A stretch of DNA of 64,000 bases from Sphagnum compactum (lineage: Eukaryota; Bryophyta; Sphagnopsida; Sphagnales): contig OZ234495.1 of NCBI GenBank assembly GCA_965153455.1, forward strand, positions 2,480,001 through 2,544,000, in the 5' to 3' direction. Under the pieces are notes generated by a model. It saw only the letters and a program-made list of their open reading frames with translations. It had not been told where the DNA came from and did not search any database. A program made the translations under genes and the position numbers. Of this stretch, positions 1 to 13,193 are shown piece after piece (the first letter of the stretch is position 1; the number at the start of each line of letters is the position of its first letter).

Positions 1-740
1 TTTTTTCCTACTGACCAAGAAATTTTCCATTTAGCCTTATTTTCTGCCACCATTTGGGGAAACATAATCTGACCAGACATTCTGTGAGTCTAAAAGAGCC
101 AAATGGAAGGCCCTCTTGATGGTGTGTGTCGTTCAAATACCCAAGGCCCTGTTCTACACAGAAGGTGTGTATATAAAGTGCTGTGTACTGGAAGATAGGT
201 GCTAGTTGGCCAGACACCGCCCACTATCTCAGAAGCTGCTTTGTGATCTTGTAGGACAAGGACTACTGCATTATACAACAGGATGTTGCAATTCAGTAAA
301 TTAGCAACTTGAGGGCTGATGCTTTTCCTCTACTGGATAAGGAGTTTTGTGGAGTCATGGATGTGAAGGGGGCTTATGATTCACCAAAAAACAGCTGAGA
401 ACTTCTGCAACAAGAAAGTATTGTCTTGTGTGGATTGAGTTCTCTTGCAGAGAAGTAAATTCCACTGTTTTTTTTGGTTATTTCCATGTTTGTGCAATGC
501 TGTCCTCAGTGTTCTGGGAGCCCTTCCGTGTTGGGCATGAAGGTTTGTCATTATGATTCCCCTGTTTTCATTTGCAAGAAATCCTCTGATCTCCCCTTCC
601 CTGCTGATCCTGGCGTGCTCCCCAGTCAAACTTCAAACCTCCCATAATTTGATGTCACCAAATTTTGACCATGCGAGAAATGGGAGTCATACTTCTCTGC
701 ACCAATGATTCCTTCCTCCCTCCATCTTCACTGCTTCCTC
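1..740. other. Intergenic, no gene recognised
   Basis: Short open frames occur on both strands, but none has a recognisable domain, and the frames overlap and end at random stops. Base composition is somewhat less AT-rich than the DNA that follows. I see no RNA gene or transposon terminus here. Confidence 0.5.
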
Positions 741-786
741 TGTGTGTGTTTGTGTGTGTGTGTGTGTCTCTCTCTCTCTCTTTTTT
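741..786. repeat. (TG)n-(TC)n compound microsatellite
   Basis: A run of TG dinucleotides, with one TT interruption, passes directly into TC dinucleotides and ends in six T. Simple sequence with no coding role. Confidence 0.9.
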
Positions 787-2906
787 CAATGCCTGAACAA
801 CCACCATCTTAAAGCATCTCATCCATCTCAAAGCACACATAAATTATATCTCGACTACTACTAGTAGCCTACTACTTCAAAATATTAATGAAAACTTTAG
901 GCTCTCTGAATTCATGGTCAGTTATTAGTGTTGTTTGTTACCTTCTTTTTGTGGGGGCCTGTGTTGCACCAGAATTTGTTGGACCAGACTCTGTTTCTGT
1001 ATTGTCTTTCAGATTGGGAGAACCTGCTTTCAGACATGTGTATTTTGCTTTTGTCTGGGAGTTTGTGAATTCTTTTTGTCAATGAATTTAGGATTTAGGC
1101 TTTCAGTTTTTCTATTTGTTTGTGTTTTGATGCCTTCTTCGCCCATTGCACTAGAACTGTTTGATCAGACTCAGTTTGTATTGGTGGTTGAAGTACTTCA
1201 GGAAAAGCTCAAAAAGCTCCTTTTCTTCTCTCTTCTTTTCTTTTCTTTTTTGGGTAAAGTTGTTGTTCGGGCATTGAAAAGTTATTGTCAAAGTCTTTTG
1301 GAGATTTGTTTTTTTTTTTTTTGGGGGGATTGGTTATCTCTCCCTGCCAAATGCCAACCAAAAACACACCCTTTTGACCTAAAGTTGTCTGATCAGACTC
1401 CCTTGTTCCTGGATGCCATTGAGAAAGCTTACTTTGAGAGAAGATGTTTTTGTTGTTGTCGGCATATCGAAAAGTGAATAGTAAAATTCTTGTCAAACTG
1501 ATACATATTTTGTTTGTTTTGGTGGCAAATTGTTGTTGACATAAGTAGAGTTTTGTTCAGTGAAACAGATGGAGAATTTCTTGTCAAAATAGGTGATTGT
1601 TTTCCTAATGGAAAGGAGATGGGAATCTTTAGCAATTTGTTAGCTACATGGGATTTTCTAGTCCAAGTAGTTATCGTATTACTACGTGTTGAAAAATTTG
1701 TTTCACACAAAGCATTTTTTGGTTAGGTAAGAAGGATTGAATTTTTATTTTGTCAAAATAAGTACACTTGTTTGGTGAAACCGATCGAAAAAAATATATT
1801 ATAAAAGTACACATATTGTACTTGGGCATTTCCACCAATTTAACAACCTCCTTGAAGTGAATTTTTTTTTGTGCCAAAAATTGTGCTATTTCTCTACAAA
1901 TAGTTCAAGAAAAAATCGTGAAAAAAACAGGTTTTTTCCACAATTTTTTCACAGTTTTTTTCACTGTTTTCATAGTGTTAAATGTGTTTAATCATATAAA
2001 AATTCACCACTTTTCTGACATGAAAATTTTGAAGAAGGAAAATACAAAAAACTACATTTTAATTTTGAAAAACAAGATATGTTTTATTTTTAAACATCAC
2101 CCAATTTTTTTAAAAATCAAGTTTCTGACCTTTTCTTTTCTTTTGTAATGCCAAAATGAATACACCCTTACAGTGTATGATAGCATTTTGTGCCACATCC
2201 TTTTGGCATGGACTGTTTTTGCAGAAATAAGCTGATTTTCTTTTTATCTCAACAAATACTTTCAAATTTGAGTATTTGCAATTTTTAAATTGTCGTTTAT
2301 TGAACCTTTTTAATGCGTTTTATTATGCATACCTTTGCGACTTAAAGAAGAAGGATGATGATGATGATGATGATGATGCAAAGGTTGTCAAGCTATGGGA
2401 CTCATTGTCTCTTCTCCACAAGTCTAGTGGGTCTCAGGAGAAAAGTGCTTCGATACATTACATTTAAAAGAAATTTACAATAAGTTTATAGAAATTTTAA
2501 ATATTCAAAATAAGTGTAAAGGGGAAAGCGATGAAGGTGGAATTTAATCACATTTTTGTGTGAATAAGCAAATTTGAAGAATTCAAGTGACATATATACT
2601 TGCGATACTAAAAATCAAATCTTCAAAAAATTTAAACTTTTGTAATTCAAGATCAACTATTTATTTTCATTGATCAATGTGCCGAATAAAACTAAATTTT
2701 GTGTTGTTGAAAATTTGGTGATTTTTTCCCCCCAAAAAAATCAAATTTATTCAAATTTACACTAGAAAAGCAAAGTCTCCAAAATGACAAAATTTGTCAA
2801 AAAAAAAACACATTTGTACCTTATATATACAAGTCATAGAGCATCTACGCCAATTGCACTACATTTTGGTATTAAATTTAAAGAGTCATATGTGACTGAT
2901 ACTCTA
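787..2906. other. AT-rich intergenic DNA with diverged internal repeats
   Basis: A 180-codon plus-strand frame (935-1477) is open but rich in Phe, Leu and Cys from T-rich DNA, and I do not consider it a gene. The phrase (GA/GG)(C/T)CAGACTC recurs near 981, 1163 and 1391. 'TTGTCAA' phrases recur between 1070 and 1590, suggesting an old, irregular repeat of about 200 bp. From 1900 onward the DNA is mostly poly-A and poly-T low complexity. Confidence 0.45.
2354..2377. repeat. (GAT)8 trinucleotide microsatellite
   Basis: Eight perfect GAT units. In one plus-strand frame they would encode eight aspartates inside a 63-codon open frame (2276-2467), but no protein family is recognisable around them, so it is annotated only as simple sequence. 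Confidence 0.9.
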
Positions 2907-3097
2907 GTACCTTGGCCAATTCGACACTAATTATATTATTTCCAGAAAATGTTGAAATTTTCAAATTTTATTTCTTCCAAATCAAAAAATATTGTGAAGG
3001 AAAATAGTGAATATTTAAAAATATTCCATGTGTTGAAATAAAAATTTCAAAATTAATTAATTATTCGACGGACATGTGTTGAAATGGCCACACGGTG
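2907..3097. mobile_element. MITE-like element, copy 1 of a family also at 35504
   Basis: The left end reads GTACCTTGGCCAATTCGACAC. The right end, reverse-complemented, reads CACCGTGTGGCCATTTCAAC, an imperfect terminal inverted repeat. Interior DNA is AT-rich and noncoding. The segment before the right end (TTATTCGAC..ACATGTG) matches the equivalent part of the element at 35504-35687 (TTATTTGAC..ACACGTG), so the two are likely members of one non-autonomous family. No clear target-site duplication is visible. The boundaries are approximate. Confidence 0.5.
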
Positions 3098-4254
3098 TTA
3101 GGATAGTTAAAATGTCTCCAAGCAGCCTAAGTATGAAGTAGATTTGAACTTAGCAAATAAACTGGTATAGGTTAGTTTTAGCATGCATGGTAGTTATTTA
3201 TTGCTTGTTGGTGGAGTTCCTCTAAAGTGTTTTTACAACAAGTTTGCTCCCACACTTTCTCCCTCCCCCTTGGATTACCCTTGCAAAGCCTATAGTTGCA
3301 CCAACAAGTTTTCTTCTACCTTCCAATTTTGTGTAGTTAGTGTATTACGACATTTTGAGATTAACATATTATTTTGTATCATAGAGTCATGCATCATAGT
3401 TCTTTGAGTGAAGTTTGCTTTGTAGTAGTCATTGTGCCTTGTTTACATGATTATAAAATCTAAGTTTAAAATGGTAATTTGCCATCTTCATTAGGATTTT
3501 ATTGGTGACACTACACCAAAACTTACCATTCTTAATTAGGACAATTTATGACCATATCGTAGGGTATCATTCAAGTAATTATGTGTTTTTATCTAATCAC
3601 ATACTCATATACCCTTAGTTGTCATTAAGATTATACAACAAGGGGACATGTTGAATTTCATAAGCTTGAGCAATGAGGATGTGTCGTGTTTGGCCCTCTT
3701 TTTTACCCATTACCAGGCTCCTATTTTGGACTTTAGTATTGATTACATGAGGGTGTAATCAATATTACAATTTTCATCCAATATTAAATTGAAGTTTTTA
3801 CCTTTGCATTCACTTGAAAGATTTGTTGTTGTGCTTTTGGAACAAGTTTTGATTTGATTTGATATCCTTCCTTATTGTTTTGCAACATGGTTTTGAAATT
3901 ATAGATGCAAAACAATGTTCGGGGTTGGTTCTATTTGCATCTTTGTTATTACTCATGTTGTTACAGATGATGGTGCATTCCACAATTGCATATCATCAAA
4001 ATGTCGTATAGAACATGACTAATTACGCCGACTTGAAACGCAACTAAAATTCAAAAAGGGTTTTCTTCACTAATGATTTGAAATTTGGAAAGTGATGTTT
4101 TAACTCACATGCATCGATTTTCACATCTCTTGGAAAACAAAAGTGATCATTATTTCATTTGAGCAAGATATGAAACATAAAATGCATACCAAAGTTTGGA
4201 TATATATAAGTAGAGTTGAAATGAGCATGCTAATAATTATTTGTTATAAGTTGA
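3098..4254. other. AT-rich intergenic DNA
   Basis: No coding region, RNA gene or repeat structure is recognisable. A 74-codon plus-strand frame at 3183-3407 has no recognisable domain. Confidence 0.5.
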
Positions 4255-4256
4255 GG

Positions 4257-4315
4257 TGTGGTGAGTTGGTAAAGGATTTGGTTTGTGACCATGGAAGCAA
4301 AGGATCCAATTCCCT
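4257..4315 (+). repeat. tRNA-derived SINE-like head, degenerate
   Basis: The segment resembles the internal Pol III promoter of a tRNA. An A-box-like TGGTGAGTTGGTAA is followed at tRNA-like spacing by a B-box-like GGATCCAATTCC (consensus GGTTCRANNCC, one extra base). It aligns with a better-preserved minus-strand copy at 56630-56695: both contain TGGTGwrGT, a TTGGTTT block and CAATTCC in the same order. The following 170 bp has irregular repeats of 'CTAGGCTA' and 'ACCTATG' and may be the SINE body. It is not a functional tRNA, because no cloverleaf closes. Confidence 0.45.
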
Positions 4316-4320
4316 ATTTA

Positions 4321-7300
4321 TGTCATCCTACATTTTCAACTTATGAGATGGATAGTATTAGACTAGGCCATTTTTTACCTATGTCATATTTATGATCACC
4401 TATGACCATGCTAGGCTACTTGTTATCTATTGATAGGCTATATTACTTGCAACCTATGACTAGGCTAAGCTACTTCAACCTACATCATGCTTGTTTACTT
4501 GCAAATAAATAATAATAAATATTTTGACACACAAATAAAATAGCCCAAAAAATCGTAATACATATGGACATGATCATGAATGCCATGGTCAATGTGACCA
4601 CTCCAATTAAACTGTCTAATCATGTGTTCAATTGTCTCAAATTACTATGTCAAATAAAGTGATGGATGGAGACATAGTGGATTCATGTTTCCTATCTGTG
4701 TGAGATGGGTATTAGAGATGGCACCAAAACTCCCTTTGGGTATCAAGTCGAGTGTTAAAATTGACAACCACGGTTAGCAAAATATCAAATACCTAGTTTT
4801 GAGATTTTTGAAATACCCAGAACCAGTGGTTATCACAAAATTCAAAGAACCGCCCCACATTGGGCATGGCATCAAACCACAAAATAAATTGTAATATACG
4901 ATCTATGGAATTAAATATATTGGAAGTAAATGTGCTACATTATCAGCATTGGATCTCACATAATCACGAAAAAACCAAATGCCATTTTTTTACACCCATA
5001 TCTATCTATGAAGCAAGGTAGTTTGTTTTGTTTTATTTTGTAGTTGTGAGATCCACCGAACTGGGATGCTTCAGATCGTGTTCTTTGTGTCTTTGGAAAG
5101 CTCTCGACGAGGAGGGGTGCATGGGCTTGGTTCCATGACGTTTGGACTTGCAGTGCAAAAGGTCTTGGATATTGAATGATTTCTTCATTGAAAATTAAAT
5201 TAAATCGAAGCTGAAAATTTCAGAGGAATTGGAATGTGGGTTTGGTGTTTTTGGAAAGATCTTAATGAGCAGGATTTAATGGAATTTATTTGGTAACATT
5301 TGGATTCAGAATGTGGGAGATATTGATTTTTAAGTGATTTTTAAGTGATTTAATGGAATTATTATAAGATAAACAATTAATTACATGATGAGAATAGTGT
5401 GATAAAATATTTGAAAATGAATATTCAAATGAGACCTTGCAAGTTGCTAGATGCACGTTTACAAATAAGTATACATATAATAAATACATGCTCCCTTAGC
5501 TTCAAAATTTTGAAGATGTTCCTAATGTTGTATAAAAACTTCCAATCACATTTTCAAGAAAATGGAATTTGTCATTTCATTGTATTTGTGTTTAAAATTG
5601 TTGTTCTTATGAAAACAAAGTATTGCAAAACCACTCCTATTAATGGTCCCAATGTTTCCAACTTACGCCCCCCACAAGTTTCAAGTCTTTATAGATATTC
5701 CCCAAAGTCTTTAATTATTCCTTTAAATTGTTTCCATGTTGTTCACAAGTTAACATCAAAGATTTTCATAACATGCATGCATCAAAAGGGGAAAGTTTAG
5801 GTGGTCAAAAATGTATTATTTAATTGCACCCACCCAAATTAGGATAAAAGTAAAAAAACATATACTTAAGCTATTTTGCTAATTGATGAATTCTAACTTG
5901 ATTGGAGCTAGCTGAGTTGATTTAGGTCATTGATTAGGTTAGCCCTTGCAATTCAAATTTTATGACAATACCCATATTAATTAGATGCGCCTTTTATAGT
6001 TGGCATTGGGTTGTATATGAAACATTCATGATGCATTCAAATGGACTAGGTAGTCATGTAGTGACATACAAGTGAAAACCCAAAGTTGTATGTAATCTAC
6101 AAAATCTAGATTTTAACAAGCCATATGCCATGTTGTTAACTTAGATATACCTAGTAGGCAAACATTTAATGTTTGGCACAATGTTATTCCACCACATAAT
6201 GAGAAAATATTTCATTCGGTGCACATAAGGTTTAACAAAAACTACCATAGCCTAGGGTCAATTTCCACATTGACGAAACGAATAATTTTTATTTTCAAAA
6301 AATGAATTCTTTTTTAATTTTGAAATTATATATATTTTCATCATCTATTATATTATTGTGATATGAGTAGTGACATTATTTAGAGTGTAGCCTATATTAA
6401 TTATGATGATTTTCAACATGTGAATTTTATATTTTCACAAAATTTTCATTTCACTATTTTGAGGATTATTTAATGATGGAACTAACCTCATGGTAAGGTA
6501 ATTCACAATTACATTTGTTACAAAAACATTTTGCAAAAAAAAATCTTGAAATTTAAATTTGAAGTAATGACCACATGCACATGTTAAAAAGATGCCATGC
6601 CATCTAACATGCCATATTGATTCCATATCCATGATCCAAATTAATGACTAGTTTTATGTATGTTAAACACTTATTAAAAAATTATTGAAAAAATATGTGA
6701 TAGTGAAAACTTTTCCAAAATTTTAGCAAAATTAGTTGAATTTACACCCAAAAAAAAATTCCAAAATTTTCCCACGGTTTGCTAATTTGTTAATTTGCTT
6801 GTTGATGCTACCTGTTTTTTGGAGTTCTAGTTCCAATATGATTCAAAAACAAAGAATTGATATTGGCCAAAACTCTCATGACTAAAATGTCTTTATTGGC
6901 CTTGCCTACTACCAAGGCAAGGATATTGTGTTTAGATTCATTATAGAGTGTAGTAGCTGAAGGGATTTTGACCCTAGGTAATAGGTCTAGTTGTATATGA
7001 GGATTTTCTTAAGATGACATTTTGGCTTTTGTCGAACCTTGAGATTAGTTATAGAGTTATAATATCTTGAAAGCTTTTGGTAACTTTTAGAGGATTTTTT
7101 GAAGATTATAATTTTGCATGGTGAAATATTTGAATTTTCATAATTCTTCTTTTTGCCTTAAGATATTTTTTTAATGTAAATGGCAAGGCCACAAGTGTGA
7201 CGCACCCCCTTGTTTTTTCAAATACATTTTAGGTTATATAGTATTGTCTCATTTAGCACTCATCTTCAATATAGTTGGGGGTCCATAACAATTAACTCGG

Positions 7301-7626
7301 TCATGTGCTTCATATTAAAATACATGATTGAAGACGATTAACACCAACGTTTTTGTGAATATCCAAAATACATTTTGACGGTGATGTCAAGATATTCCAA
7401 CAATCTATTGGAATCCACAATCGTGGAAGTTTGCCACTTGTACAAAAAGGGGCGATGGGGGATGGGGAGAGGAGCCTATGTAAAAGAGAGTGTGACAAAG
7501 CGTTATTTTGACAAATTTTCATTTCTTTGGTTCCGTAGTTGACCACCTGTCCATGATTTGTCAAATGTCTTATATTATTATCTTCTCTTGCATCAAAGCC
7601 TCCACTGCCAAAAATAATAACAATAA
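4321..7626. other. AT-rich intergenic DNA
   Basis: No gene recognised. Around 5080-5320, two segments about 150 bp apart share the phrases 'TTTGGAAAG(C/A)TCT' and 'TTTGGA.T', suggesting a diverged duplication. A 133-codon plus-strand frame at 5399-5800 has no recognisable motif and no codon-like composition. Confidence 0.45.
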
Positions 7627-7634
7627 TAATCTAT

Positions 7635-7881
7635 GGAAAATTTTAAATTCACACCTTTTTTGGTTAAATTCACACCCTTCGCGCGTCCGATTTTATGCAG
7701 ATTAAACTTTAAGAGTATGTTCCTTTATCAGTTCAATTACTTCTGCGGGCAAGTTTTCGAGTTGTGCCCTGATTGACCACAGACCCCACACTTGCGTCCT
7801 TCCACGTATTTTAATCTGCATAAAATCGGACGCGCGAAGGGTGTGAATTTAACCGAAAAAGGTGTGAATTTAAAAATTTCC
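7635..7881. mobile_element. Foldback MITE, 247 bp, with 72-bp TIRs and 8-bp TSD
   Basis: The two 72-bp terminal arms (7635-7706 and 7810-7881) are reverse complements with only two mismatches. They enclose a 103-bp unique loop. Each arm contains two diverged copies of AAATTCACACC followed by an unusually GC-rich CCTTCGCGCGTCCGAT. The 8-bp sequence TAATCTAT flanks both ends directly (7627-7634 and 7882-7889), the expected footprint of a transposition. An 8-bp duplication is typical of the hAT superfamily, but the GGAAA termini alone do not prove that. The element has no coding capacity, so a transposase would have to be supplied in trans. The near-identity of the arms contrasts with the decayed DNA around it. 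Confidence 0.85.
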
Positions 7882-7889
7882 TAATCTAT

Positions 7890-9150
7890 TCATATATTAG
7901 TTGTTGAATATGAAGGTCTTGAAACAACTATGAACAATATTGATCATTATTGGCCTCTCAACATCAAAAACTTAGAGTGAAAGATGGCATGTTAAGGAAA
8001 AAGGGTAGAGTGTGTGTCAAGGGGCCCCCAAAACTGCTGTATTCTTTCTCCTTAACGCAAAACCAAGTTGGGAAATACTCTATTTACTTTTGAAGGTAAA
8101 CTCTAAACCATGGCAATCCCATTATCCACTCCACCCTGTCTTCCCTACCATAAAGATGGGGATTGAGCGGTGAGCCCTTTGGTTATTCCTTCTAGAAGGC
8201 TCGCTCACATGTGGGCCTACCATAACTGCACAAATACCAACACCTGAAGAGTCTTCAGGTTAAGATGAGAGCTGGTCTGGACTCTAGTATATATATATAC
8301 TAGCTGGTCTGGATGGAGAGCTTCATTTCATCCCGAAGCTTCACGACCACGACGTCCTTTACTATATAGAATATATATGAGTTTGGGCTTGGTATCAACA
8401 CTGGTATGATAAGGACCCTAACAAGCTTGTATGACCTGACACAATACCAGCCTGGTCAGGACTACAGACCCAAGGCAATATAGTTATTCTTAAAATCCTG
8501 CCATATTTGGGTTGGTGTCTTTACTCAGTTTTTTTTTTTTTTTTTTTTGCATGCCCATTTTGTGGTCATCCTTAAAATCCCCCAAACCTAGTGTGAATAC
8601 CCCAAACAAGGTTTCAACTTATGGGGAAAAAAAACAAACAAACAAACCCATGGCACCAACTTGGTTATTGCTAACCCTATTGCTCACCCTTTCACTAGCG
8701 GATGGGGTCCTTTGCCAACATTCAACCTTGTTGTGAAATTTCTCCAAAAGTTGTGAATAAATTATTTAACAAGTCAAATGGAAAAGCTACAAAGTTTGTA
8801 AGAATTCCAACATAAGTCACATTGAAAATTTACAAGAGACATATGCATGTAAGGTTAATCACTATGACACATGGGGTCACAAAAACACACGTTCAATTCT
8901 AATATGGGATTCTGGACAAGGAGCTTAGGCGATGAGTGCAAGATGTTATGTTACTTTAACTTGCACAACCTACATTAGTGAATGTGTTCGAGTTATTGAA
9001 ATGTATCAAGTTGAACATGGTGAAGGAATGTGCTATGATTCTTGAATTTAGTAAGGATGAATCACAAAGTTTTTCGACATCATCAATTCAATAGCCCCAT
9101 GGCCAACCAAATAAAGTCACACCTTAAAAGATCAAGGTGACCAAATTGGA
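7890..9150. other. Intergenic DNA with poly-T run
   Basis: No gene recognised. It contains a small (TA)n palindrome near 8285-8312 and a T-only run near 8529-8549. A 74-codon plus-strand frame crossing the T run is low complexity at its start and has no known domain. Confidence 0.5.
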
Positions 9151-9155
9151 ACAAA

Positions 9156-9428
9156 GTGGTGCATCTTCATCATATTCCATTGAACAATGAGGAAAGGATA
9201 AAATGTTGGAGATGTGATGGGCCTAGTAAAAAAAAGGATTGCCCTAATCCACTTCAATTCACCATTTCCAACCCTAACTTTAACCAACCATGTTCCTATT
9301 ATAAAATTTATGGGCACATGTGGATCATCATTTCACCTTACATTTGGAACCATGGCAAGGTCAATCACAAATTGTCAACGTTAGAAAAAATTACAATTTT
9401 GGAAAAGGCTAAAAAGGTAAACGTGTGA
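9156..9428 (+). pseudogene. Degenerate retroelement gag fragment with two zinc-knuckle remnants
   Basis: A 90-codon plus-strand frame contains CWRCDGPSKKKDCP, which resembles a retroviral-type zinc knuckle with the histidine replaced by serine. About 30 residues later comes CSYYKIYGHM, a second knuckle in which the second cysteine has become tyrosine. Tandem CCHC knuckles are typical of gag nucleocapsid domains, which bind RNA. The frame then runs through a Lys/Leu-rich segment to a stop, and reading frames are broken downstream. I infer a remnant of an LTR retrotransposon different from the large one at 16.45-28.37 kb, whose single knuckle is on the other strand. No LTRs or pol could be recognised around it. 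Confidence 0.5.
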
Positions 9429-12400
9429 CCAATAAAAGGTTAGTCATTAAGCCACCTCCAAATCAACCCAACACCATGGAAGTGAGATTTACATGCCTAA
9501 AGGTTATAATGACAAACATGTTGATGAATTTGGTCACATAGGTGAAATTGAATGTGCATGTTTTGGGGCATGTTAAGGAGTGAAAAAAAACATTGTCTTT
9601 TAACTTGGATGTTGACCCAATGATATTTTTGTAGAACCATATTTTCAAGCCCATTGGCCCTAGATGAAGTGATGTTGGAATTTTTTTTAAATGGCATGTC
9701 CTAAACAACTAATGGAAACCATGTTAAGGTTTCAAGGCCAATCAAGATGTTTTCAATGGTTGCATTGGTAATAGAAACAATTGCTCAAGCACATGAATCA
9801 CAAGGTGAATACAAAAAATGATTAAATCCTCAATATTGGAAAGTTGAACATTAGGTTCACTTATCATAATCATTTTTGTTGGTGGATATAGTTTCCAACC
9901 CTATGGGATTGTCAAGTTCTACACTAATGACATAAAAAAGGATTGCAATCCTATTTATATGGATTGAAGGCACAAAGTATTTTGATTTAGGCAACAACAT
10001 CAATGTATCAAACACCATCATTTTCTGTTGAAACATTCTTTATTCCCAATATTCAACCAATAAAAATCTTCCATTTGGTAATCACATTATGTGAAAGGGG
10101 GGGAGACATTAGGGATGGTGGCTATGTCAAATGACATTTTGATACCAACTAGTCTCCAACATATACTTGAAGTTAGTTGAATAAAAGTATCCAAGGTCCT
10201 TAAAGCTTGGCATGCGACTACAACCAAGTTTCAAAACCTCCCAATGTGTCAAATAAACAATAGGGCAATGGTTGTTCCCAATGTGGTTGTGGTATATAAT
10301 GAAGAGCGGTTTTTCAATTGAGGGGGGCATTGGCACAATGGTATTACCCTATAGGATTTTGGAGTGCAATTACATAAATTATAACTATAATAAGAATAAT
10401 CAATTTTTTTTTTTCATGTTTTAAAATAATAGTTTAATTTGGTGTTAAAATTGTTAGGTTTATTCATATAACAACATTCATAATATAACATTGGAACATG
10501 AAAATAAATATAATTAATTTGAAATTAATCTAATGAATTCAAAATACACAAAAACATTTCTAATACATTGTTATGTTACTAATGTTTTTCAGTAGTAAAA
10601 TGACTTATAAAATGATTTGAAAAAAATTGAAAATGACATTTTTTAACAAAATTTTAATATAAACCTTAACATAATAGTATAAAAATTAATTGAAGGCTTT
10701 TTATTGGAACATTTCAATAATATACAATCATTAAATAGGCAATTGTGTTTTCTTTTATTATGTTTACACCTTTTGCTAAAATCAAATGTTCAACCTTTAA
10801 TGTTGGGCAAAGTGGCAACATAAGGCTTTGGATTAACCAATGTGAAGTTAGAACCATGCTCATACTAAATCTTGACATCAACAAAAGGTTGTGATCCAAA
10901 TCAATCCAACAAACCAACATATTATAGCACAATGTAGGTTCGAAATAATGGTTACACATGTTACATCCTATAACATATTGGTTGGAGGAGTGATTTTATG
11001 CCCCCTAGGGATAACCTTAAAATTTTGGGAGGAAATTGCATATTACTAACTAGGATGGTAAACAAAAAACAACCATATGGCTTTACTATTAATGAGGTAT
11101 ATCGAGGGGCATCTAGGAAAATTGAATAAGTCAACTATGTTGATTGAATTTTCAAGCCTTTCCCATGGCTTTGAATTATTGCAAGATAACATCCATGATT
11201 AGGATGAACACCTTAATGGTGAATTGGCAATGTCAATGGTAGGAGAGATATTGTCCATCCAAAAGTTGGCAATAGATACCATGCCACTATGAAGCATGTT
11301 GCGAGTTGTAAGCATTGTCCAATTATTACATTCAATAGGTTTGGCACATTTTATTGTCACCAAACCCACAACTACTCATGCATGTTAATGATGGGCCATT
11401 AGGATTGAACCCATTGAATACTAAGGTTATTTAATGGAATATTTTCAACAAGATATGTTTATTGAAGATGTTTGGAGGCATTAGTTCCAATCTAGTCATA
11501 ATTTTGTAATTTAACATTCATGTACAACAATACCACTATAGAAAGGGATCCACAAGCTTAGAGGTAGGCCTCCATACAACATGTTATGATGTTACAACAA
11601 CGATATTCCAACTTGTTGCCAACATTGATGATATACGGTTACTATAAACATTCCTTATCAAACAATATCACATTTTTGGGGGCACATGACTCAAAGAGGA
11701 TTGGGTTAATTGATTTAGTCATTTCAAAATGATTGTGTTAAGGTTTTTCACATGTTGGCACAAATCAAGTTTTTTTGACCCCATATTAGGACTTTTATAG
11801 GAATTGACTTTATGTTTTGCAACATTTGTAGACCACACAATTGCACCCATGTGCATACTTGTTGGAAAATGTTCGACCATTGGGAGTTTCTCAATTAGTT
11901 ATCTTAGCATAATGGCAACAAATTTGGGCTTAAATTGACAAATCAATGTAGGTTGATGTTACAATTGTTGGTTCACATGCCCATTAATTCCAGTGGATGC
12001 AAACCAACCTAACACCTCTAAAGGTGATCCATGAGCATCACCTCATCCCAAGGTCACCCATATGTTTGGCAGGTGACATATTAAGTTCATGACCCTAGTC
12101 GTGTGCAATCCACCATGATAATAAACCACCTTTGATTATGGTCAATAAAGTTATATTTCCATGAACATCCCTATTGATGTTATTGAGTTTTCCTTAGTTT
12201 CATGCATTTTGGGACAAAATGTTAAGCACAAATTTAACCCTCCCCTAACAACCCAATTTTGGCCATTCCCCCTCACCCCTTGGAGGACATCCAAAAGGTG
12301 TCACAGTTGGGTAGTAAACTTCATGTTTATTTGCAGGCAATTTAACCCCCCCTACCTTGTGTGATCTAGACAACAACCCTCTCCATTGTCCACAACACTA

Positions 12401-13193
12401 ACCCCATACTTGTGTTATAACTAACCGAAACCCTAAATAACAGTGGATCACAACCATAACCACACATACAAGATACATCAATTGGAACAAGACATTCTCA
12501 ATTCAAACCTTCACACCTCAAAAGAAAAAGGAGAATTATATTGGAGTCTTCAATTCCACTACCCCAACCAAATTTTTACTCACACTTGACAAAATATTCT
12601 CCTACCTAGTAGCAATTCTACTTTCTTTCCTTACTTTCCCTAATTCCTTCCCTTTCCACTTCCAATCACATTAACAGTCACTACCTACTCAAACTCCTAA
12701 CTAATTATCTTCCTTCCTATTTTTCTTGCTCACACACAAATGCAAACCTTTTAGTTCCTCTCCTTAGGTGAAACTCCCTTTTCCTCAACTCCTCCTCCTT
12801 TTCTACTTATATTCTACTAAACCAAACAACCATTCTTAATACCTTCACTCCCCTTCACCTTTGAATGGAGCAACGCCTAAAGTCCTCCATTTAGCAACCG
12901 TCATCGTCAACAAGAGATGCCTCCACCTCCATTTCCACATGTTGTCTGGTGGGGCGTACCTTGGGAGCTCACCTTCCCATGATGTAACACCCCCCCCCAC
13001 TTTACACTCACTAGAAGAATCTTGTTTTTTGCAACCAATAAATCAATGACTAAATGTTCTAAACGACTAATAATTGACTATAATAATAGGATATTACTTC
13101 AAATTTTGTGTAAAAAGTTGTAGTCATATATTAGTGGTGCAATTGATTAATAGATGATGACGTCATTTTTTTCATTACAAGTTTTCATCCATA
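9429..13193. other. Decayed intergenic DNA, probably transposon debris
   Basis: No intact frame longer than about 80 codons occurs and no family is recognisable. The texture, with short open segments broken by TAA and TGA, matches the known retroelement relics nearby, so much of it may continue the gag fragment at 9.2 kb. The segment 12480-12850 is pyrimidine-rich. A run of nine C lies near 12990. Confidence 0.4.

Noticed and set aside
935-1477. 180-codon open frame on the plus strand
   Set aside because: It is Phe-, Leu- and Cys-rich with no domain, a product of T-rich DNA; the surrounding sequence is repetitive.
2276-2467. Frame with eight aspartates
   Set aside because: The acidic run comes from the (GAT)8 microsatellite; nothing else suggests a protein.
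8285-8312. CTAGTATATATATATACTAG palindrome
   Set aside because: Simple TA repeat with short flanking symmetry; expected in AT-rich DNA.
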